DNA of 51,783 bases from Fibrisoma limi BUZ 3 (GTDB lineage Bacteria > Bacteroidota > Bacteroidia > Cytophagales > Spirosomataceae). This document shows positions 1-8,680 of the stretch, piece after piece. The notes beneath the pieces are model-generated. The model saw only the letters and a list, made by a program, of their open reading frames with translations, was not told the DNA's origin and ran no database searches. How positions within the stretch are numbered: position 1 is the first letter of the stretch; each line of letters opens with the position of its first letter. The stretch is from contig NZ_CAIT01000011.1 in NCBI RefSeq assembly GCF_000296815.2, positions 1-51,783 on the forward strand. Direction: 5' to 3'. Made by a program: the position numbers and the translations under genes.

Positions 1-43
1 GGACCGGCTTTTTTGTATAAGTTCATATACATTGTACGCCGGC

Positions 44-619
44 TTATGCCTGTTGATGCTGCCGGTTGTGTACACCTTCGCCAATCTCTTCAATCATTTT
101 CCGGTTAAAGGCCGGAATATCGTCGGGCTTGCGGCTGGTTACCAGACCCATATCGGTTACCACTTCCTGATCAACCCACTCGGCACCGGCATTACGCAGA
201 TCAGTCTGTAACGACGGGTACGACGTCATTTTTCGACCCCGCACCACGTCCGCTTCAATCAGCATCATTGGCGCGTGACAGATAGCAGCTACCGGCTTTT
301 TCTGATCAAAAAAGCTTTTCACAAACTGAACGGCTTTCGGCTCCATGCGGAGTTTGTCCGGATTCATAACGCCACCTGGGAGCAGCAGAGCATCGTACTG
401 GTTCGGGTCAGCCCCATCGACCGCCAGATCAACCGGGAAGCTGTCGCCCCAATCGGTTTCATCCCATGCTTTGATCTCCCCACCTTTCGGGGCAATCAGA
501 TGAACGGTCGCGCCGGCTTCTTCAAGAGCCTTCCGCGGTTCGGTGTATTCGACCTGCTCAAAACCTTCGGTCATCAGCGCGGCAACTTTCTTGCCCTGGA
601 GCTTTTGTTTGTTTTCCAT
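44..619 (-). CDS. DJ-1/PfpI family protein (type 1 glutamine amidotransferase-like)
   Basis: A 191-residue cytoplasmic protein of the PfpI/YhbO branch of the DJ-1 superfamily. The nucleophile elbow is visible as A-I-C-H-A-P, with Cys114 followed by His115, and the acidic partner lies in the early T-E-G-F-E-Q-V-E stretch (about residues 17-24). The length is near that of YhbO and PfpI and covers one full flavodoxin-like domain. Family members have been described as intracellular proteases, stress proteins and protein/nucleotide deglycases that remove methylglyoxal adducts; which activity applies here cannot be read from sequence. It has no signal peptide and no operon partner, since the next minus-strand gene upstream is about 100 bp away. 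The family call is firm and the precise activity is open. Confidence 0.93.
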   Translation of the reverse strand: MENKQKLQGKKVAALMTEGFEQVEYTEPRKALEEAGATVHLIAPKGGEIKAWDETDWGDSFPVDLAVDGADPNQYDALLLPGGVMNPDKLRMEPKAVQFVKSFFDQKKPVAAICHAPMMLIEADVVRGRKMTSYPSLQTDLRNAGAEWVDQEVVTDMGLVTSRKPDDIPAFNRKMIEEIGEGVHNRQHQQA

Positions 620-721
620 ACGTCCTGAGTGATTTTATCTTTGTAAGGTTTAACCTATAGTTTCACTAGATGTTTGAACTGGTATGGCAAAACTCTGACA
701 GCAGGACTAATCTCTGAGTAA

Positions 722-1366
722 TTATCGGGCGCGGTTTCGGCCGAATGTATACCCGACGCCGACGTTAAAACTCAGGCCCATCTTCACGGCTTCATGTACC
801 TGGCGCTCGCCATTCGCGCCGGTAAACGCGAACTCGTTGTTTTGAAGGGAGCTGGCCACATCATACCAATAGCGGGTCGAAAGTTCAACATTGAATCCGG
901 TCGTTCGGCCGAGGTACTGCCGGTAATACAGGCCGGGGCCGACCGTAAACGTCGTGTACTTCACCGACGCATTAGTGCCTTCAAAGTCGACGTTGAAGCG
1001 GTGCGCTTTGAACTCCATGCGGGCATCGAGGGTGGGCGTAAGGCGGTAACCAACGCCAAAGCCGGTAGTCCAGGGTATTTTAATGTTCGTTTTCTGAGCA
1101 ACCTGCTCCGCGGACTTTGTGTACTCCGGATACGTCAGAAAGCCCCCGTGCGAATATTCCAGCGTGAGTCGGTTACCGGCGTAGTAAACGCCATTGATGT
1201 TAAAGCCACCGAAGACGATCGGCTGAACAAGCTTAGAAGCCAGCGTGAAGGTATTGGCGTAACGTAGTGGCCTGGTTGGTTTGGGCGACGCGGTCGTGAG
1301 GGTGTCCTGTGCCAGCACGGAACCAGCGGTCAGTAGCATGGCGATAGTAAACATGAGCGTTTTCAT
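722..1366 (-). CDS. Outer-membrane beta-barrel protein
   Basis: A 214-residue exported protein with a clear signal peptide (M-K-T-L-M-F-T-I-A-M..., cleavage near V-L-A-Q at residues 17-20). The mature part is rich in alternating aromatic/polar strands and Gly/Tyr/Asn turns, with strands such as F-G-V-G-Y-R-L and G-V-G-Y-T-F-G at the end, which fits a small outer-membrane barrel of about 8 strands. It lies between the DJ-1 gene and the histidine kinase, all on the same strand but with gaps of about 100 bp, so co-transcription is uncertain. No enzymatic motif is seen and the ligand or role is unknown. The fold class is inferred from composition and strand pattern only. Confidence 0.75.
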   Translation of the reverse strand: MKTLMFTIAMLLTAGSVLAQDTLTTASPKPTRPLRYANTFTLASKLVQPIVFGGFNINGVYYAGNRLTLEYSHGGFLTYPEYTKSAEQVAQKTNIKIPWTTGFGVGYRLTPTLDARMEFKAHRFNVDFEGTNASVKYTTFTVGPGLYYRQYLGRTTGFNVELSTRYWYDVASSLQNNEFAFTGANGERQVHEAVKMGLSFNVGVGYTFGRNRAR

Positions 1367-1487
1367 AGCGATTCTGTCTTGTGTTTGTTCGCTACAAAGT
1401 TTGCTGAGCCGGCTACCCGGTTTCCATGACTTGGGTTAAGTTCGTAGGCTGGTTTCTTGACTTCGGTTAAGATCGTGTCAAAAAACG

Positions 1488-2852
1488 TTAAGCGACCTTA
1501 CCGGCGGCTACGGGGTAAGGTGTAGGCAGGAGTGGCAATGTGACGCGGAACCAACCGTCTGTCTCTTCAAAAACAGGGACGGGCTGGTTCAAAAGCCGGT
1601 ACTTAACCGCGATGTTTGACAGGCCCACCCCGTTCGATTCGACCCGTAGCGTCTTGCGCTGAAGGGTGTTTTCCACGATCAGATGATGGTCTACAACGCG
1701 CAGGCGGATGCGGAGCGGACGTTCCGGTAGCACTACGTTGTGTTTGACGGCATTTTCAACCAGTAGCTGCAACGTCAATGGGGGGAGCAGCAGGTCTTTG
1801 TCGGTTTCGTCAATGTTGGCCTCAAGTATAATTGTGTTGCCGTGTCGGGTCTGAAGCAGATGAAAATACGAGCTCAGGAATCGCAGTTCGATTCGCAGCG
1901 GTGTTAACTCGGTTTCGTTGCTGCGCAGCAGATACCGGTACACACTCGACAGTTCATCGACAAAACTACTGGCTTGGCCAGGACTTTCATCAATGAGCGA
2001 AGACAGGGTGTTGAGGCTGTTGAACAGAAAGTGCGGGTTGATCTGGCTTTGCAATGCACGCATCTGTACCTCCGTTTTTTCCTGCTGCATCCGCTGGAGT
2101 GTCAGATCAGCTTCGAGGTGTTCGCGGTAGCGCTGTTCCCGTTCGCGTTCCAGGTCTTTTTCGATCACTGCCTTCCGGACGGCTTCCCGCCGGTGTCGGT
2201 AGGAGATGCCCAGTGAAAAGAAGATCAGGTCCAGCACTACCCCCGTCTGGACAAACAGGTCCGGGTGCTGCCAGAAGGGGAGTTGTAAGCTCAGGTTCGG
2301 CGACCGAAGCAGCAGCAGAAACGTAACGGAGTGGTTGATAAGCAGCGAAGCCGTACCGGCCACAAAAAACCGGGCGACAACGTCTTTCGACCGAAAAAAC
2401 GTAGCAACGATGTAGATACCTACGGCCAGCAGCGAGAGCCGTACCGGCTGGAGTAAAATCTCATGCAGATTAGTCCGCCAGAAATCAGTGAACAGGTAAA
2501 TGTACGCTTTGACAACGCAGTAGCCGCCCAGCAGGCACTGAACGACAAAAATCCAGCGTAGTAAACGGGGGCGTCCGCGCAAATCCAGAAAAATCTTGGC
2601 CTGCTCCAGGTACAGGATATAGCCCGTGTACGACAGAAAAAGCTTATTGACGTTGGCTATATTCCGGGGCAGTTCGAAGTGGTTTATCAGGAAGTAGCCC
2701 GCCCAGATAAGCGTGTAAATGGAATACAAGCCATAGATACGTTCCCGGTACATGAACCACTGTACGGAGTTAGCCAGAAACATAGCCAGCACCATGCCCA
2801 GGAATAGCGGAGACCAGGCTTCAAAGGTCATTGATAACAGATTGACGTACAA
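1488..2852 (-). CDS. LytS/YehU-type sensor histidine kinase, orphan
   Basis: A 454-residue inner-membrane kinase. The first ~220 residues hold six or seven hydrophobic helices like a 7TM sensor domain. A charged coiled coil (about 222-268) leads into the His_kinase (PF06580) phosphoacceptor Q-I-N-P-H-F-L-F-N with His274. A HATPase module follows, with the N-box L-V-E-N-A-V-K-H-N and a G-box at S-N-G-V-G-L-S-N. Such kinases normally phosphorylate a LytTR response regulator encoded next door. None is adjacent: the neighbours are a barrel gene and, divergently, a metalloprotease. Its partner must therefore be elsewhere, possibly the LytTR regulator near 45.5 kb. The start could be Met8 rather than Met1. 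Confidence 0.92.
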   Translation of the reverse strand: MYVNLLSMTFEAWSPLFLGMVLAMFLANSVQWFMYRERIYGLYSIYTLIWAGYFLINHFELPRNIANVNKLFLSYTGYILYLEQAKIFLDLRGRPRLLRWIFVVQCLLGGYCVVKAYIYLFTDFWRTNLHEILLQPVRLSLLAVGIYIVATFFRSKDVVARFFVAGTASLLINHSVTFLLLLRSPNLSLQLPFWQHPDLFVQTGVVLDLIFFSLGISYRHRREAVRKAVIEKDLEREREQRYREHLEADLTLQRMQQEKTEVQMRALQSQINPHFLFNSLNTLSSLIDESPGQASSFVDELSSVYRYLLRSNETELTPLRIELRFLSSYFHLLQTRHGNTIILEANIDETDKDLLLPPLTLQLLVENAVKHNVVLPERPLRIRLRVVDHHLIVENTLQRKTLRVESNGVGLSNIAVKYRLLNQPVPVFEETDGWFRVTLPLLPTPYPVAAGKVA

Positions 2853-3039
2853 CGGGATTTACGGCGCAACGAAATTGCTAATAAAAGCAGTTACAGTTGG
2901 GGCTGATTGAGTAAAAGGTTGAAATCGCCCGGCAAATTTTTTACAATCTGTTCGCGGCTGACAATGCTTTATTCGGGTGTTGAGCGGATAAACCCGATTT
3001 TATTTTAAATTTAGCAGTTTTGTCATAACAACCTGCTGC

Positions 3040-5523
3040 ATGAAACTACGTCTGCTTTATCTCTTTCTTGCCGTACCGCATTTTGCCTCTTTCGCCCAAA
3101 GTCCTCCGTCGGCCAGTTCGCCAGCTACCATCACGACGTTTACGAACGGGATGGAAAAACATCCGGGTTTCCTGACGTTCTACTGGGATGCCCGGAAAGG
3201 AAAAATCTGGCTGGAAATTGATCGGTTCGATCAGGAACTGCTGTATTATCCTACCCTGGCGCAGGGGGTTGGCTCCAATGACATTGGGCTCGACCGGGGG
3301 CGCCTGGGACAGGAGCATATCGTCAAATTTCAACGGAGCGGAAATAAAATTCTGCTTATTGAGCCCAACTACGCCTATCGCGCCATCAGTAACGATCCGC
3401 TTGAACGTCGGGCGGTCGAGGAGTCTTTCGCTCAATCAGTCCACGCCGGCTTTGACGTAGCGGCCGAAGAAGGGAACCGGGTGCTGGTTGACCTAACGCC
3501 GTTTCTGATGCAGGATGGGGTGGGGGCTGCCCAGGCCATCAGCCGGACGCGCCAGGGTACGTTTAAATTTGATCCGATGCGGAGCGCCATGTATATGCCC
3601 CGAACGAAGGCTTTTCCGCAAAATACGGAGTTCGAAGTAACCGTTACCCTGACGGGCGACAATGCCGGCCCGTATCTCCGCGAAGTAGTGCCAACGGCCG
3701 CGGCCGTGACGATGCGGCAGCATCATTCGTTCGTACAATTACCCGACAACAACTATAAGCCCCGCCTGTTCGACCCGCGCATTGGCTACGGTGGCATTGA
3801 ATTTTTTGACTACGCGACGCCGGTCAGTCAGCCGATTATAAAGCGGTACATTTCGCGGCATCGGCTGGAGAAGAAAGACCCATCGGCGGCCGTGAGCGAA
3901 GCCGTAAAGCCGATTATCTACTACATGGACCCCGGTGCTCCTGAACCGATTCGCACGGCCCTGATGGAAGGAACCGCTTGGTGGAATCAGGCTTTCGAAG
4001 CTGCGGGCTACAAAAACGCATTTCAGGTAAAACTGCTACCGCCCGATGCCGATCCGATGGACGTCCGGTATAACCTGATTCAGTGGGTGCACCGCTCAAC
4101 CCGGGGCTGGTCCTACGGCGCTAGTATCATCGATCCCCGCACGGGTGAGATCATCAAAGGTAAAGTAACGCTGGGCTCTCTGCGGGTGCGGCAGGATTAC
4201 CTCATTGCGCAGGGACTGGTGGGTAACTTCGATACGGATTCCTCACACGTTAACGAAATGATGACGATGTCGCTGGATCGGCTTCGGCAACTGGCTGCGC
4301 ATGAAGTTGGTCATACGTTAGGCCTGCCGCACAACTACATTGCCAGCACACAAGGCAATGGTGCATTCGGCCGGGCGTCGGTGATGGATTATCCTACAAT
4401 GGTCGCTAAACTTAAGGGTGCGTCGATTGACCTGTCGGATGCCTATGCCAAAGGAATTGGTGAATACGACAAGTGGAGCATCCGCTACGGATACGAACAG
4501 TTTCCATCAGGAGCAAATGAAAAGCAGGAACTTGACAAGCTGGTGCAGCAGATGCACAAAACGGGGCTGTCGTTTCTGACCGATCAGGATGCCCGGCCGG
4601 AAGGGTCGTCACATCCGGCCACGCACCTTTGGGATAACGGCTCGAATGCCGTTGACGAGCTAAAGCGCGTTATTGCCGTTCGTCGGGTGGCGCTTGGTAA
4701 TTTTAACGACCGCAAGGTTCCGGCCGGTACGCCACTGACTACGCTGGAAGAGGTATTTGTGCCGATGTATATGTTTCACCGGTACCAGGTCGAAGCGGCT
4801 GCGAAAGTACTGGGTGGCCAAACATACACCAATGCCCTGCGCGGAGATGGGCAGCCGGTTCTGTCGACCGTACCGGGAGTTGAGCAAACAAAGGCTATCG
4901 ACGGACTACTGGCCACACTGGAGCCATCGTTCCTGGCCGTACCGGCTCGCGTACTGGCGCTGATTTCACCCCGGGCGTTTCGTTACGATCCAAATCCACG
5001 CGAAGTATTTAAACGGAGAACGGGTATTACGTTCGATCCGTTGGGTCCGCCCGAAGCAGCAGCCAGCATGACCCTCCGGTTAATGTTGCACCCTGAACGT
5101 TGCGCCCGGCTGGTACGTCAGAAGGCAATAGACCCTCAAACGCCTGGTCTCAGCGATGTGATGAATCGACTGCGTGATGCAATCGTACGGAACAGTAACA
5201 TTGATAAGGAAACGTACGAAGGGGAAATTGCCCGGATGGTCGAGCGAAAATACGTTGAAGAATTGATTCAGATGGCTACAAACCGGGAGGTCGACGGAGG
5301 TGCCCGGGCTGCCGCGGCTGATGCCCTTGGTCAGCTCAAAGCGACGTATGATGCGTCGACATCCGGGAAATCCAGTCGGACCAGTTACCTGCGCTGGTTA
5401 ATCCGACAATATGAAAGCAGTCCCGAACAGACGATAACCACGAACACCCTTGCCCCGCCCGATGGAGCTCCCATTGATCCAGGTCAGGAATGGTTACTGC
5501 CCGATTGTGAGTGGTTGAACTAG
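3040..5523 (+). CDS. Secreted zinc metalloprotease, DUF5117/DUF4953 family (metzincin-like)
   Basis: An 827-residue exported protein with a signal peptide ending near F-A-S-F-A-Q (residue 20). The N-terminal half matches the DUF5118/DUF5117 type. The catalytic region has the extended zinc motif H-E-V-G-H-T-L-G-L-P-H-N (His421, Glu422, His425, His431), followed by a Met-turn-like S-V-M-D-Y-P, as expected of metzincins and the DUF4953 family. The C-terminal part is helical. The role is presumably periplasmic or surface proteolysis, with unknown substrate. It is transcribed divergently from the kinase gene over a 187-bp gap and ends at a strong terminator. All zinc ligands are present, so activity is likely. 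Confidence 0.9.
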   Translation: MKLRLLYLFLAVPHFASFAQSPPSASSPATITTFTNGMEKHPGFLTFYWDARKGKIWLEIDRFDQELLYYPTLAQGVGSNDIGLDRGRLGQEHIVKFQRSGNKILLIEPNYAYRAISNDPLERRAVEESFAQSVHAGFDVAAEEGNRVLVDLTPFLMQDGVGAAQAISRTRQGTFKFDPMRSAMYMPRTKAFPQNTEFEVTVTLTGDNAGPYLREVVPTAAAVTMRQHHSFVQLPDNNYKPRLFDPRIGYGGIEFFDYATPVSQPIIKRYISRHRLEKKDPSAAVSEAVKPIIYYMDPGAPEPIRTALMEGTAWWNQAFEAAGYKNAFQVKLLPPDADPMDVRYNLIQWVHRSTRGWSYGASIIDPRTGEIIKGKVTLGSLRVRQDYLIAQGLVGNFDTDSSHVNEMMTMSLDRLRQLAAHEVGHTLGLPHNYIASTQGNGAFGRASVMDYPTMVAKLKGASIDLSDAYAKGIGEYDKWSIRYGYEQFPSGANEKQELDKLVQQMHKTGLSFLTDQDARPEGSSHPATHLWDNGSNAVDELKRVIAVRRVALGNFNDRKVPAGTPLTTLEEVFVPMYMFHRYQVEAAAKVLGGQTYTNALRGDGQPVLSTVPGVEQTKAIDGLLATLEPSFLAVPARVLALISPRAFRYDPNPREVFKRRTGITFDPLGPPEAAASMTLRLMLHPERCARLVRQKAIDPQTPGLSDVMNRLRDAIVRNSNIDKETYEGEIARMVERKYVEELIQMATNREVDGGARAAAADALGQLKATYDASTSGKSSRTSYLRWLIRQYESSPEQTITTNTLAPPDGAPIDPGQEWLLPDCEWLN

Positions 5524-5548
5524 CCGTCGACAACGAATTGTACCAACA

Positions 5549-5588
5549 AACAGAAAGCCGACCCTACGTCTGGGGTCGGCTTTCTGTT
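5549..5588 (+). terminator. Rho-independent terminator after the metalloprotease gene
   Basis: A perfect 16-bp inverted repeat (arms 5549-5564 and 5573-5588) with an 8-nt loop starts 25 bp after the stop codon. The right arm carries a short T run (G-G-C-T-T-T-C-T). Confidence 0.8.
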
Positions 5589-5670
5589 AGCTAGACGCGT
5601 ACCTGTTTCTATTTTTCAATGCTCATGATAGAGAAATGCGTATTACTGACGGACATACCCGGGTGGCCCT

Positions 5671-5678
5671 TACTTTCG
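5671..5678 (+). promoter_or_regulatory. Putative -7 element (TACTTTCG) of the porin gene
   Basis: TACTTTCG resembles the Bacteroidota sigma-ABfr -7 consensus TAnnTTTG with one change, and lies 30 nt before the porin ATG. The same or nearly the same octamer sits at a similar distance before several other genes in this window. No convincing -33 element was seen. Confidence 0.45.
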
Positions 5679-5708
5679 TGACGTAGTTCCTAATTAAACC
5701 GGTACTGA

Positions 5709-7178
5709 ATGAAGAACATACTATTCGCGGCTGCGCTTTTAGGGGGTATGTCGGCGGCTGCACAACAACCGACCAGATCCCAGGCACCTGCCGACACCCT
5801 GGCCCCTCCCGCAGAACAAACTCAACGCCCGCCCGGAACGGCTACCCGACCGTCGGCCATTGTAGGAACGGCTGGCGCAGACAAGAACGAACTGAAATAC
5901 AACCTCAACGAATCGGGTTCTCATTTTTTCAAGGTCACCTTTCTGAATCAGACCTGGTTACGGCTGAACCAGAGTAACCCCGGAACCACCGTAAATCAGG
6001 TTCCGAAAGAAAATACGTTCGACATAGGCTTGCGCCGGACACGCATACAAATGTTCGGTCAGCTTACGGACCACGTCTTTCTGTACGTGCAGTTTGGCAT
6101 GAACAACTTCAACTTCCTGAACGCCTTCCCGTCGTATAACAACAACGGCACCCCGGCCAACCGGAAAATAGCGGCTTTCTTCCACGATGCTGTTGGGGAG
6201 TACCTGGTTTTCAAAAATAAAGATTACCTGAAGCTCGGGGCTGGGCTGACCATCGTAAACGGTTTATCGCGGTTCAGCCAGCCAAGTGTAAGTAGCATCA
6301 TGAGCATGGACGTACCGGTGTTTGCGCAGGCTACCGTCGATCAGACAGACGAGTTTTCGCGGAAGCTGAGTCTGTACGCCCGCGGTCAGGTTGGTCCAAT
6401 CGACTACCGCGTTGCCGTCAGCGACCCGTTCCCAGTCCAGACCAATGGAGCAACTCCGGCACCCCTGTCGTCCTTTTCAAACTTTGCGCAGAAGGGGCAC
6501 ACCAAACAGTTTCAAGGGCTGTTTCTGTACCAGTTTTTCGATAAGGAAGCCAACCAGACACCAGGTTACATGACCGGAACATACCTCGGTAAAAAGAAAA
6601 TTTTCAATCTGGAGGGAGGGTTTATTACGCAGAAAGCGGCTATGTGGCACCGCGAAGCTACCGCCGATACGGTCTACACGGATTTGAACCTGTGGTCGCT
6701 GGCTGCGTTTCTGGACATGCCCCTCAACCGCCAGACGGGTTCGGCCATCAATGCCTACGTTGGGTATTTTAACCTGAATTACGGTCCGAATTACCTACGC
6801 TTCAATGGTATCATGAATCCGGCCTCCGGAACGACGGCAAGTCTGCCAGGCGCGTCAGGTACACAGGGGAATGCCTTCCCAATGTTTGGTACGGGCAAAG
6901 TCGTGTATGCACAGGTCGGGTATTTGCTTCGGCAGGATCTGTTCGGAGCAGGTAAAGGAACGCTAATGCCCTACGCCCAGATGCAGATGGCCGACTACCA
7001 GCGCCTGACGAAAGGCATGAGCGTATTTAACGTAGGCCTGAATTATCTGATCAACGGCCACAACGGTAAGCTCACACTCGATTACCAGAATCGCCCTATT
7101 TATGAGGCCGCTGGTACGCAGCTCGCACCAACGGGTCGCCGGGGGCAATTTGTGGTGCAGTATCAGGTGTTTATCTAA
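5709..7178 (+). CDS. Outer-membrane porin, OprO/OprP-like
   Basis: A 489-residue exported protein. The signal peptide ends near A-A-A-Q (residue 19), followed by a Pro/Thr/Gln-rich linker (about 20-60) and a long barrel of amphipathic strands ending in V-V-Q-Y-Q-V-F-I. The terminal aromatic/hydrophobic residues are typical of outer-membrane barrels. Strands such as F-D-I-G-L-R-R-T-R-I-Q-M-F-G-Q-L are characteristic of the phosphate-selective porin O/P family. It should act as a diffusion channel. The solute cannot be deduced, and phosphate is only a family precedent. It stands as a single gene between a terminator and the TM2 gene. Confidence 0.82.
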   Translation: MKNILFAAALLGGMSAAAQQPTRSQAPADTLAPPAEQTQRPPGTATRPSAIVGTAGADKNELKYNLNESGSHFFKVTFLNQTWLRLNQSNPGTTVNQVPKENTFDIGLRRTRIQMFGQLTDHVFLYVQFGMNNFNFLNAFPSYNNNGTPANRKIAAFFHDAVGEYLVFKNKDYLKLGAGLTIVNGLSRFSQPSVSSIMSMDVPVFAQATVDQTDEFSRKLSLYARGQVGPIDYRVAVSDPFPVQTNGATPAPLSSFSNFAQKGHTKQFQGLFLYQFFDKEANQTPGYMTGTYLGKKKIFNLEGGFITQKAAMWHREATADTVYTDLNLWSLAAFLDMPLNRQTGSAINAYVGYFNLNYGPNYLRFNGIMNPASGTTASLPGASGTQGNAFPMFGTGKVVYAQVGYLLRQDLFGAGKGTLMPYAQMQMADYQRLTKGMSVFNVGLNYLINGHNGKLTLDYQNRPIYEAAGTQLAPTGRRGQFVVQYQVFI

Positions 7179-7225
7179 TAGCATTTTTCCATATAATTAA
7201 TTCTATAGAATTGATTCCCATTTGA

Positions 7226-7233
7226 TAAATTTG
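7226..7233 (+). promoter_or_regulatory. Putative -7 element (TAAATTTG) of the TM2 gene
   Basis: An exact match to TAnnTTTG, 59 nt before the ATG at 7293. It supports that start over the in-frame upstream codon at 7242, which would fall only 8 nt after this element. Confidence 0.5.
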
Positions 7234-7292
7234 GCATTAAAGTGCTTCAACGGTACATTTACGACGTACCAACATTTATCTACATAACCTTA

Positions 7293-7733
7293 ATGAAAAA
7301 GATTTTTCTTGCCTTAATGCTCACCGTGGGCAGCTTAAGTGTGTATGCTAATTCGGCAACGATTGATGAGTACACGATCGACGACCAGCAGGTTGAACAA
7401 TTGATGGCTCAGAGTACCGATGTTAGCTACACCGTTGTAGAAACTACCTTAGCGCAGAGCCAGCAGATGGCGGCTAAGATGACAGGGACCGCTCGCGTTC
7501 AGGCGGATAAGGAATTCGTGCCGGCCCTGTTGCTTAACCTTTTCCTCGGTGGATTGGGTATTCACCGGTTGTATCTCGGTACAGAGACGTTAACATGGGT
7601 AGGTTACATTCTAACTTGTGGGGGTATTTTCGGGATCGTACCTTTAGTTGACCTTATTGTTTTGATTATCAATAACGATAACATTTCTAAGTTCGTTGAT
7701 AATCCAAAATTTTTCATGTGGGCAAACAACTAA
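7293..7733 (+). CDS. TM2 domain membrane protein
   Basis: A 146-residue protein. I start it at 7293 because M-K-K-I-F-L-A-L-M opens a normal signal peptide ending near V-Y-A-N, whereas the upstream in-frame start would add a non-hydrophobic leader. After a polar segment (about 20-80) comes the TM2 hairpin: a first helix with N-L-F-L-G-G-L-G-I-H-R-L-Y-L-G, a short turn, and a second helix ending P-L-V-D-L-I-V-L-I. TM2 proteins are small double-spanning membrane proteins, often with unknown function. The downstream convergent operon encodes two proteins with a related P-G-x-G-x-x-Y-A-G hairpin, which may not be coincidental. No enzymatic motif. Confidence 0.85.
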   Translation: MKKIFLALMLTVGSLSVYANSATIDEYTIDDQQVEQLMAQSTDVSYTVVETTLAQSQQMAAKMTGTARVQADKEFVPALLLNLFLGGLGIHRLYLGTETLTWVGYILTCGGIFGIVPLVDLIVLIINNDNISKFVDNPKFFMWANN

Positions 7734-7750
7734 GTTGGCCAGATACTACA

Positions 7751-7788
7751 GGATGCGCCTGCTCCACAATCGGGGAGTGGGCGCATCC
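7751..7788. terminator. Hairpin between convergent genes
   Basis: A 9-bp inverted repeat (GGATGCGCC, 7751-7759, with its complement at 7780-7788) lies between the TM2 stop and the stop of the opposing gene. It lacks a T run on either strand, so terminator function is only likely from position. Confidence 0.45.
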
Positions 7789-7810
7789 GATTATAATAGG
7801 TATTATTCGC

Positions 7811-8680
7811 TTATCTGCCCGAGGCCGAATCAGGGGAGCTTTGGTATAAGAGCCGTTTCTTGACGCGTTCATTAAATGCACTAATCTGTCGCTGGTTATA
7901 CTGCCGGACCAGCGCCTGCGATCGTCGAACTCCTCCGGCATGGAATGAGCCGAACAAAGCAGCCCCCACCCCCCATGCTGATAGATAATAAGCATTTAGA
8001 AAGCTGGTAACTCCAAAATACAATCCCGCTGACTGTACCAGTATACTCAGGATAGCTTCACCTGGTTTTCCGGCATATAACTGACCGGCTCCCGGGAGGA
8101 AAGTTGAGAGCCACTGAGCCTTGCTTTCCCGCTTTAATTTGGGTAACCGTCGGTATGGATCATCGCTCGTCGTATCAGCTCCCAATCTGCCTATCGCTTC
8201 ACGATAGGCAACGGCGGCCTCTGCCCAGCGATGCAGCTCATTTAAGGTGAATACCCGAATACACTCCAAAAGTGGCGAGTAAGGTGCTCCGGGATGCTCA
8301 ACGGGAAGCCGCTCAAGCAGTGAACGAGTATTCTCGAATTGTCCGGCTAGATACGCACACAGAATTTGCTGATACCGTAGCTGATATCGAACAGAATCAG
8401 GATAGCTGTTCGAAAATTGGCTGTTTATAAACGTAACAGCCGTGTTATAACGACCCATTTGTTTGAGAGATAGGGTCTTGCCAAGTACAGCTTTATAAGT
8501 AGCGGCAGTTTCGGTGTTTTCAAAAAGGACTCGCTCGTATGCTATACCCGCTTCGAAATATTGGTTCGCAGCCAGTAATGAATCAGCCGCTGCTAAACCG
8601 GATAGCTGACCAGACTGCTGAGCCTTACTGAAATAGGTTACGCATAGGAATGTGCAGATCAAACAGAATCTTGTTGTCAT
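7811..8680 (-). CDS. Exported TPR-like protein with C-terminal membrane hairpin (paralogue 1)
   Basis: A 289-residue protein, started at 8680 because M-T-T-R-F-C-L-I-C-T-F-L begins a signal peptide ending near S-K-A-Q; a GTG seven codons upstream is the alternative. Residues about 25-170 are helical with TPR-like spacing (A-x-S-L-L-A-A-N-Q-Y-F-E-A-G). The C-terminal third has S-T-F-L-P-G-A-G-Q-L-Y-A-G-K-P followed by two hydrophobic helices, as in DUF5683/TM2-type hairpins, then a basic tail. It overlaps the upstream gene by 56 bp and is the last gene of the LolA/YidD operon. It shares its layout with that upstream gene, so the two are probably an old tandem duplication. The function is not known. 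Confidence 0.75.
   Translation of the reverse strand: MTTRFCLICTFLCVTYFSKAQQSGQLSGLAAADSLLAANQYFEAGIAYERVLFENTETAATYKAVLGKTLSLKQMGRYNTAVTFINSQFSNSYPDSVRYQLRYQQILCAYLAGQFENTRSLLERLPVEHPGAPYSPLLECIRVFTLNELHRWAEAAVAYREAIGRLGADTTSDDPYRRLPKLKRESKAQWLSTFLPGAGQLYAGKPGEAILSILVQSAGLYFGVTSFLNAYYLSAWGVGAALFGSFHAGGVRRSQALVRQYNQRQISAFNERVKKRLLYQSSPDSASGR

Noticed and set aside
630-645. TATCTTTG matching the -7 consensus on the plus strand
   Set aside because: No plus-strand gene follows it within a reasonable distance, so likely chance.
794-1267. A 157-codon plus-strand frame inside the barrel gene
   Set aside because: The minus-strand frame has a signal peptide and barrel pattern; this one has neither.
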